Under the pieces are notes generated by a model. The model was given only the letters and a program-made list of their open reading frames with translations. It was not told the origin of the DNA and searched no databases. From contig CM040106.1 in NCBI GenBank assembly GCA_022496805.1, forward strand, positions 3,720,001-3,784,000: a DNA stretch of 64,000 nucleotides, given 5' to 3'. Origin of the DNA: Pohlia nutans. Lineage: Eukaryota > Streptophyta > Bryopsida > Bryales > Mniaceae. Below, one piece after another: positions 56,701-64,000 of the stretch; positions within the stretch are counted from its first letter, which is position 1; the number at the start of each line of letters is the position of its first letter. Made by a program: the position numbers and the translations under genes.

Positions 56701-59700
56701 AGTCATGATTCCTAGGTTGGTTGGTGAAGGATGTTTGTATTACAATAATGTGGTCCAGGTTCGATTCCCGTTGAGTCCGTCTGAGCAATGATGTGATATA
56801 AATGACTTGGTACTGCTAGTGAGTTATCATAGGCAGGAAAGTTTGTACCAACCAACCGGCCCCATCTCATCTTCCTCAGACAAGTGTTTGCTTTGAGCTA
56901 ATCATAAAAATGTAAAAAGAAATAAGCAGTGGTCTTAACCACTGCCCCCCTTTTTCTTGCTAGTTATGGTTTATTTAGTAATCTATTGGTAAAGGTTGGT
57001 TATTTTCTATTTCTCTTTTGTGTAGGATAATTGATCCGGCATGTTGTATAGCAATGGTATTTATTTCTTTGAAAGTGTGCTTAATAGAGGATTCTAGTAG
57101 TTTAATTTTTTTTTCAAGGAGTTTCATTGAGAGAGCATGTGTTGTACCTCTAACTCCTGCTATGATGACTATAAGTGGGTCTACTCTCCAACCTAAATTA
57201 GTGACGCTATTGATAAGTGGTTGGTATTTTTGGTTTTTATTTTCAATAGTTTCTTGTGGAAATCTGTCGTTACAATATGTAAATTCTATAAATTGAATTG
57301 TAAGGTTGTTTGTTGGATTTGATGGTGGGTCATTTTTGTACTGGAGTCCTTTTACGCAGAGAATGTCTGTTTTGAATCTAGCGTTGCAGTGGCATCTTTG
57401 TTGTTCTCATGAGCATGGTATAAGCCATGAGAGTACTGTGTTTTCTTGGAGGTTGTTGTTAAATGTTCCTGTGTTCATGAGGATGTAGCATCTAGATTTT
57501 TATGTTGAAAGGATTAGTTTTCTTAATTCCCACACTACTTTATTATGTTTTTTAATTCTAATGGCACAACATCATAAATGAGCACTGTGTTGTTTGGGAA
57601 AAAATATCATGGACATGATCACAAACAATTTGAGATATGTTCAGGGTTTCTTTAGTGTTGCATTTTGCATGTTATCTCTTTGCAATATACCATTTGACAT
57701 GAATTGGAATTTAAAATTCCTAAAAAACACATTTAGTGATTAATTTCAAAAGCTTTTTTGCAAAGATAACTCCCATGTATTATAGGCAAAAGAAATCATA
57801 TGAACCATGAGTTGCAAAACTGTACCATTTCAAATTTATACATATTTGCTACAATTAAAATAAATTATAAAATGAAATAAATATTAGGCAATGAATTTTA
57901 AAATGAACCAACAATTAACCTTTAAGGTACCGATTCAACATTGTTTTCAAAATTTTGTTGTAAAATGTTTGATGAAAGATAAAAATGGAGTTGATGTATA
58001 AAACAAAGTTGTAAATGTCAATGTGAAGATAATATCTGTACGGTTGCATTCATCATATTTATTATAACTATTTTTTAATTAATTTTGCAAGGTTTTCTTT
58101 TGAAATTCAATTTAAAATCCAAAATAAACACAAAAAAATAAAAAAATATTGTAATGAAATTGGAATAACATGCACTACAAGATGGTACAGTTTCTATTAT
58201 TTGATTCTACTTATTATGAAAAATCATGTTTAAGGTCTCACTTTTTGATCTAAGAATGAAACTTGACATAAACCACTTCTGTCATGTTTCAAAAATTCAC
58301 ATTATTTTATTTTGAAAATCTGTACCGTATAAGTGATAGTCAATTTGCACAAGAATTAAGAAAATGTTGGATGGATGATAAACATCACCATATGTAGTGA
58401 AGGGACGCGTCGGAAATCATCCAGTGTTCAAATATAGACGTTGGAGCATCAAAATCCAGGGTTTCACGATGCATGATCAGCCGCTTGCTTGACTTATTCA
58501 ATTTTCCAATTGGATGACTTCCCACCAACCCAATATCAAAATATTGTTATCAAAACACTAATTTGTTTACCCCTAACAAGGCAAAAAGATCATCATCTAT
58601 GCTCATCCATACTAGAAGCGCACGTTTCATGATCCAAACTTGTCTAATATGATAACCTTAATTAAATCCAATTAAATATTAATTGATATTTTATAAATAA
58701 AATGGTAAATATATGTCTTTTAAACTAAATTACATATAATAGTTTTGTGAATTAAAACATGCAATTTTCCAAGTTTGAATTCTTTTCTTTTCTTTTTGAC
58801 TTTTCAGTTTTTTATTTTTTAAACTTCTAGTTTTGGTTGTATTTTGTTTTTTGTTTTGTTTGATGTGGCAAAGTATTTTAGAAACTATGAAGGCATGGTA
58901 CTACTAAATGACTAAATGTAATTTTCATGTAGAGTTGTGTTGAGTGGCAGACCGTGTATGAGTATCACAATAAACTAACTCTAATTTTGCTTTGATGCAG
59001 GATGAATTACGAATACAAGAAGAAATAGAACACTGCATAGATGTTGAGTTCCAAAAGGCAACAGTAATGGCTTCAGATAAAGCCGCTAGGGATGCCAAAA
59101 AGAAACATGTACGTTTGATTAAAAATGGGTTTCTAATTATCATTTTTATCCTTTTCAAAATCATTTTTTATATTCAATTAGAATACTCTTGGATACTAAT
59201 AATGAATGCTATTGAATTTTCGAGGAAGTATCTTAATTTTATGTGATAAAACTTAAGGAATCACTTTAAACAAAACTGTCCAAGTTAAATAAGGAAAAAA
59301 CCAAAGTATTTTAAGAAGAAAAATATCAATTGGGGTCTAATTTTTCTATTTTTTGATAAAAATATTGTAAACAGAAAATTTTAAGATTCTAGATATATTA
59401 GCCTTAACGTTAAAGGGATACAAGGAAGGCGATTCAAAGGAATATGAACCATAATTTCGGGGCAGGCATATGTATATGAGATGTCTCCTTTGGGATTAGG
59501 TAGCAATTTAGGTGCGGAATGCCAGGGAGCACTCATGCATGGGCCTAACAAGATACATGAGAATGTTGACAATTCGTCAGCTTCAACCTTCGTGGGCCTT
59601 ATGGAGCTACCACGTAGCGAAAGACTAAAGGCTCTAGCGTCCAAAGAACCTCTAAGTCCCATGAATTGCCAAAAGTTAGCCCCTTTGATTGCTGCCTCCA

Positions 59701-60491
59701 TCCACCTCGGACTGCGTCCATGACATGCTATGCGTGACCACGTCAATTTTTATTCTTTGAAAGTGCCCTTGTACTTGCTATCTCCCCCACGTGATGATAT
59801 GTCTTGCTTGCAGCACGATTGTATTTAGCTTCCATGAGCTCTTGCAAAGAATCTATAATCACAATTCCACACCTTTTGAATGGAACAATTTCTACATGTT
59901 TGATGTCCAATGTCTAAAGTTTTTTGTTTTGTTTTTTCAAAACTAAGACCATAGGGTTTAGTTTCCTTATTGGTAATCAAAGTAATTCAAAGTATTTCAA
60001 ATTATTATATCAAAATTCAAGTATCAAAATATAAGTAACATATTTTGATGAATATTCAAATTCTAAAATTGAGACCAATTAAATAAAATCTGATCATTGT
60101 ACCTCATATCCTTTTATTGTGTCAAACTTTATGAAATTTAAATATTATGGCATATCCAAGTTGCTCAAAGTGCATCATCATTTAGGAGTGAAGCACTTAT
60201 ACAAGGTCTTATTAATTAAAAACGCAATTCTTGAAATTGTCCATAAGATTTCTTCACTGCATTAGAACATATTATTATATATTTCTAATTTTGTTTCATA
60301 AATGTAGCGTGAAAAATACGGATGCCAATCATATTTTATAATTGTAGATCTGCATGAACTGGGCTGTTGCATCTATCACTAAAGAATTAAAAGAGAAAAC
60401 GCATCACGAGTATATGCTTATGTTGAAGAACATTCTATTTGCTAAAAGATTAAAACATCATTTGGTTAAAGAAGAGGAGAAAGAAATTATG
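50003..60491 (+). CDS. Multi-exon gene of unknown product, coiled-coil C-terminal part
   Basis: At least ten plus-strand segments have AG/GT borders. Examples: 50240-50448 (FIDRPFSRIWGLQIGERAQS, QKLGEQKPEAFLQ), 51340-51482 (ELIEACKKLIGSYEKQ), 51981-52102, 52256-~52320, 52500-52655 (AEAVYGPDPRLRYIPPPTTV), ~52738-52945 (LIKEKYSDPRYQPFRLRSLE), 54228-54333, 54419-~54550, 54611-54739 (RFQKILDSDRQKLENLEREL), 59001-59108 and 60348-60491 (MNWAVASITKELKEKTHHEY). Phases agree at several junctions: 54228/54419 joins as V, 52256/52500 joins as I, and 54611, 59001 and 60348 are phase 0 with lengths divisible by three. The end is charged and helical. I do not recognise the family; a cilium- or flagellum-associated coiled-coil protein is only a guess. 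The gene seems to continue past 60.5 kb, and its first exons are not identified. Introns contain MITE and LINE insertions. Confidence 0.6.
53677..53747. repeat. (TA)n microsatellite
   Basis: About 35 uninterrupted TA units in an intron of the gene at 50-60 kb. Confidence 0.98.
55181..55571. mobile_element. piggyBac-like MITE (family D copy 6)
   Basis: The left end CCTTAAACGTCAAGAGGGCC mirrors the right end CTTACCTTGACGTTTAAGGG. The right flank is TTAA (55572-55575), but the left flank is AAAA, so one target copy has mutated. It lies in an intron. Confidence 0.6.
56455..56580 (-). repeat. LINE 3' tail, minus orientation
   Basis: In minus sense it reads CCTTTGTCCGGTGAGCACTC, ACTTTATTCACGTTGG and GACCGGAGTTTATATC, ending in irregular TATC/TATCT units. 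It lies ~400 bp downstream (minus sense) of the LINE coding remnant, consistent with one insertion. Same family as 1990-2113. Confidence 0.65.
56690..56790 (+). other. tRNA-like promoter boxes (possible SINE or tRNA-related segment)
   Basis: GGTTCGATTCCCG at about 56758 is a perfect B-box, and GGTTGGTTGGTGAAGG about 45 bp upstream is a loose A-box. A cloverleaf does not fold convincingly. The segment lies in the 3' part of the LINE remnant, in antisense to it. It could be a tRNA-derived repeat inserted there. Confidence 0.35.
56975..57510 (-). pseudogene. LINE-type C-terminal endonuclease-like remnant
   Basis: In minus sense the frame is open from about 57483 to the stop at 56975 except for one TGA near 57409. 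It reads FKTDILCVKGLQYKNDP, then LTIQFIEFTYCNDRFPQE, then IVIIAGVRGTTHALSMKLLE and INTIAIQHAGSIILHKREIE. The K(P/T)DIL...IEFTYCND pattern fits the restriction-enzyme-like endonuclease (PD...E.K type) found at the C-terminus of R2/Dong-class LINEs, followed by the usual helical tail. No reverse transcriptase is left. A 3' tail of the kind seen elsewhere in the window follows it. The assignment to a particular LINE clade is uncertain. Confidence 0.5.
57919..58345. mobile_element. piggyBac-like MITE (family D copy 4), right end lost
   Basis: After TTAA (57915-57918) the element starts CCTTTAAGG and follows the copy at 1444-1929 closely (TTGTAAAATGTTTGATGAAA, GGAGTTGATGTA, AAACTTGACATA). Similarity fades near 58345 and no GGGTTAA end is visible. 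Confidence 0.6.
59400..59750. other. GC-richer island with open frames on both strands
   Basis: Both strands are open for 80-120 codons over 59381-59746, unlike the AT-rich introns around it. The plus frame reads GSNLGAECQGALMHGPNKIH and MELPRSERLKALASKEPLSP; neither direction resembles a known protein. It may be an inserted transposon fragment between exons of the 50-60 kb gene. Confidence 0.3.
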
Positions 60492-61087
60492 GTACATTGT
60501 GAATAATTTTCTCTCACATAAGATTCTTACTTGGATTTCTATTATCCATTAAAGAACTATACCCTCTCTATATACAAATATTTAGATATTGTATTCATAA
60601 GGTACTATTTTTCTTAGAGGATGTACTCTATGTTGATTGTACAAAACCATATAGGTACACATAAGGGAAGATTATTGAACTATATTTGACATTAATTAAA
60701 CTGGTCTCATGATACATCATATGCATTAGAAGAAATATGGTTGAGGGTGAGGTTTGTAAATATATTAAAGCTATTTCATGAGACTTTTAAAATGTAAAAA
60801 ATACCCTATGCCTACAGGGGAACTTAGTGAGAGGCCCAAAGAAATTTCTAGTTTCATCAATCAAAGTTAATTTTTGTGAATATATTCCTTCGTTTTCATC
60901 TATAATATATACTAGTCATTGTAGACCTTTGAACTATGATAGTACCTTAAACACTAGAATTCTGTTAGCCACGTTGAGTTTTCAAGTTCACACAAATTTG
61001 AATAAACTTTAGTTAATGAAAGAATATAATCAATGATTTTGTGAATGGTAAAATCATATATTTTGTGCAATTACCATTGACTACTAA

Positions 61088-61445
61088 GGCCCGCTTCATA
61101 GTATGGCCGAAGGTCAAGAGGCCATCAATTTCCATCAATCAAATTGCAAGAAATCATGAATTTTGCCTCTCGACCCTTCATCCTACATTCTAAAGTCCTA
61201 AGGCTATCAGCCTTCAAAAGGCCTACAACACTAATTGACCAAGGTTGACGGACTCTAGAGGGAAGTTTGGGTCAAACGGGAATAGAAATCAAAACTATGA
61301 TCAAAAGGTTGTTGATTTTTTTTCATAAAAAGTTAAAACTATACTTTATTGCCTATTTTTAACCCATTTCTTTGAACTCTCAACAAAGTCTCGCCACTCA
61401 ATCTCATAGCCTCTTGACTTGGATGGCCATAGTGTGAAGCAGCCC
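61088..61445. mobile_element. Tourist-like MITE, family A copy 2 (inverted relative to copy 1)
   Basis: It starts GGCCCGCTTCATAGTATGG and ends CCATAGTGTGAAGCAGCCC, flanked by TAA on both sides (61085-61087 and 61446-61448). The interior matches the complement of 674-1127 with a deletion of about 100 bp. Confidence 0.85.
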
Positions 61446-61522
61446 TAATATACTTTAGACCTATTTTGTACAATCGACATTCTACTGCGTATACAAGTGA
61501 GAGTTATATCAAAGTAAAACTT

Positions 61523-61632
<110 letters not shown>

Positions 61633-61749
61633 AACCTGTTTGCATACTCTCCATTTGAAATTTTGTTATCTTACTAAAAAGCCATTTAAGAAAGGTGATT
61701 TTTTATTTTTTTTATTTTTTTTGAAATCTCCCAAACCGTGAGGTCGTCG

Positions 61750-63834
61750 GGCTCAATCTTAGTATTGTTGGAAAGCTCACAATGAGAACGGGTGCATTAA
61801 AGTTTTTTTTGTCACTTTTGGACATATATTGTGCAAATATCGTCACCATAAATTGAATTAATTTATGAATAAATCATTCTAGAATAAAATAAAATAAACT
61901 AAAACATATAAGGAATACTAGGCCAATGGCACAAGGCCACATTAAAGAAGATAGTCTGTTTGTTTGTTTAGTTTGTATATTACATTGAGATCCTCTAGAC
62001 CACTCGCCCACCACCCACATTCTTGGTATCATATAAAAGCTCTTTAATGAGAAGGGGAGCAAAAAGTCCATTTGTTACTTTTGAACCCATAGTGTAGAAG
62101 GGTAATGGCCTGATATGGGTCTTTGTCTAAACATTGTATGAATTTTGAGAAATATCTTTTTGGTAAGAAAAAAACATTGGAAAACTAAAAAAAGTAGAGG
62201 GTGTTATATACACTATGGCTGCAACTATATACATGGTGATAAAAACAAAAAAATTAGCAGACATGAAATGAGTTGGACAAGTCACACTATGTAAGATGCG
62301 TAGAAGTGATACCTATATCACGCCATTCTTTGGAAATTATGGATTTTTGATCATATTATGGTTAAAATTTTAATCTATTAAATAACTATTATAATGATAA
62401 TTTTATCTATAAATAAATGACTAAATCACCAAGAACACTGGTGCAACAACACAAGGCCACACTAGTAATTACGAAAAGAAAACGCTCTCTATATATTTTA
62501 TCTTATTGAAAAGTTCACCCATGGGATTTTTATTTTATTTTATTTTATTTATTTCTTCTCTAGCCATTCATATTCATCACGTTCAGCTATGCTTATAACA
62601 TCAATTTGTTTTTTTTTTTTTTGAATCTTTCAACCTTCTCATAATTTTATCTTAGTGTAAAACATGGAAGAATAGAAGTTCAAATTTCTCTAAATCCCCC
62701 CAGACTTAAATGCAAGAGAACAAAAATTGTCCCCTATTTTGAACATGTAGGGGCACACCTTAAAAAAATAACTCCCCCTTTCAAGGATTTAAACTTCTTG
62801 AGGGGTTCTCGTGAACGAAATTGGACCACATGCCCCAAATTTACAAAAACAAATTGCCAAAAAAAAAACCCTAGGTTGCCCAAAATGAAAATTTCAGAAA
62901 ATGGGGCCATGGATGAACAGTGCTTGCATTAACGTTGGCAAATTTTGTAGGTATAATTTGCAAAACGTTGGGATAGAAGTTCTTATTTCTTGACTTTTTA
63001 TGAGTAATTGCAATTTATACCTTTAAGTAGTCTAGGTGTCAAATTCATCAACCATCATGCTCGATGTGCAAGAGCTTTCAATGATTTTCTTTATTGTAAT
63101 AGGCTCATTACAAATACACCTATATCGATTAATTATAGAAGACTCACTTGCATCTTTATTATTATATATTAAATGATCTTTTTGCACTCATCTCATTCAT
63201 CTCAATTCATATTAATATGAATAAATAAATATTATATATATATATATATATAATTGTATGTGTGACAATTTTTAATCAAATTGCTACTTTTGGATCAACA
63301 ACAAATAACTCTAATAATTCCAATCTATCTTTTTAACCCATAAAGGACATGCAATTTTCTCAGTTTTAAGGGTTATTTTTGCAACTTTCTTTTCATTCTT
63401 TTGAGAAATTTCTTTTTGTACATTATAGTGTACACCAAAATGAATTAAATCTGTAATTAATTATCCTAATTGACCAAAGTAGCAAACAAATTCATTGCTA
63501 CAAAGTAGATCATCAAAGTGCGCATGTGACATTTTTTTGGTTTTCCCTCAATTTAAACAGTGGCATGAATTTAAAATTTAAAATTTTAAGGATCCAAAAA
63601 AATAAATATTCATTTGACACACTTTGAAATAAAAATTAACACGGAAAATAATATGATGGGACAAAACCTCATGGAACTATGTATGGTCAAATTTAGTTGA
63701 CATTAGGTATGTAAATTTTTTTGATGTGTATATCTCACTTAACATTTACTATTTGAAGAATTACATGGCATGTCCAATATTTTAGAATCCGCCACAACAA
63801 TTCTCATGCAACGATTCTTTTTACTAGATACAAC
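61750..63834. other. AT-rich stretch, nothing recognised
   Basis: Contains homopolymer and TTTTA runs (for example 62530-62550), a short (TA)n at 63234-63252 and no coding signal. It may be further intron of the upstream gene. Confidence 0.4.
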
Positions 63835-63838
63835 TTAA

Positions 63839-64000
63839 CCCCTAAATGACCAACTTACCTGAACGTGGACGATGTATAGAATCAAACCCAAATTTCTCAT
63901 CTGTCATTGACTTTTTGTAGTGTGGGTTTTTACCATAGATTTTATGGAAAGTCAGCTTCATGCATGTGTGATCCGATTAGTTAGGCAATGACTTGTGAAT
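63839..64000. mobile_element. piggyBac-like MITE (family D copy 5), cut by window end
   Basis: Following TTAA (63835-63838), the element starts CCCCTAAATGACC, like copies 2 and 3. The other end is outside the window. Confidence 0.5.

Noticed and set aside
56690..56790. Complete tRNA gene around the B-box at 56758
   Set aside because: Acceptor and T-arm stems do not pair well and the A-box is poor; kept only as a promoter-like segment.

Overview
This window is a stretch of nuclear DNA from a eukaryote with an intron-rich, AT-rich, repeat-loaded genome. The coding pieces point to the green-plant lineage, and probably to a streptophyte alga or other early-diverging plant. They include plant-type CACTA transposon proteins (PTTA/En-Spm-like), a plant-style Myb/SANT-like protein, an XS-type zinc finger, Ty3/gypsy integrases of plant type, and a spliced polyphosphate kinase 1 (PPK1), an enzyme known from algae and mosses but not from flowering plants. 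A charophyte such as Chara would fit; this is inference, not proof. No prokaryotic operons, rRNA, CRISPR array or complete tRNA were seen.

Layout. 1-5.7 kb: small DNA transposons (MITEs), a LINE 3' tail, and the first copy of a ~720 bp duplicated block. 5.7-10.2 kb: a decayed multi-exon CACTA gene on the + strand. 11.1-12.1 kb: four exons of succinate-semialdehyde dehydrogenase. 13.67-15.30 kb: a nearly intact Tc1/mariner element with TIRs, TA target duplication and a DD34E transposase broken by one TGA. 15.7-19.0 kb: a partly duplicated, rearranged PPK1 gene carrying the second copy of the ~720 bp block and a Stowaway-like MITE. 19.3-21.2 kb: a TTAA-flanked MITE and a CACTA-ended repeat with two tandem arrays. 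21.2-23.46 kb: a decayed Ty3/gypsy 3' end (+). 23.6-27.8 kb: a minus-strand transposon-type gene with a Cys/His-rich domain, interrupted by a MITE and sprinkled with a palindrome. 29.4-35.8 kb: two nested minus-strand Ty3/gypsy elements. 35.8-37.8 kb: a second PTTA gene (+). 37.8-41.9 kb: no recognisable gene. 42-46.9 kb: fragments of NAM-like and Myb/SANT-like proteins, the latter split by a solo LTR. 50.0-60.5 kb: the best candidate for a host gene, at least ten + strand exons ending in coiled coil, product not recognised. 56.4-57.5 kb: a minus-strand LINE remnant lying inside an intron of that gene.

Most of the coding material belongs to mobile elements. The most interesting observations are that gypsy elements here carry an extra reading frame downstream of integrase. 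Two related copies carry one with a conserved N-terminal domain (a coiled-coil C-terminus survives in one of them), and a different element carries an XS-type zinc finger protein next to its polypurine tract. Other notable items are a TTAA-flanked, piggyBac-like MITE family with six copies, a short palindrome dispersed through coding and non-coding DNA, and the scrambled PPK1 locus. Coordinates of exons are read by eye from splice-like sites and reading phase.
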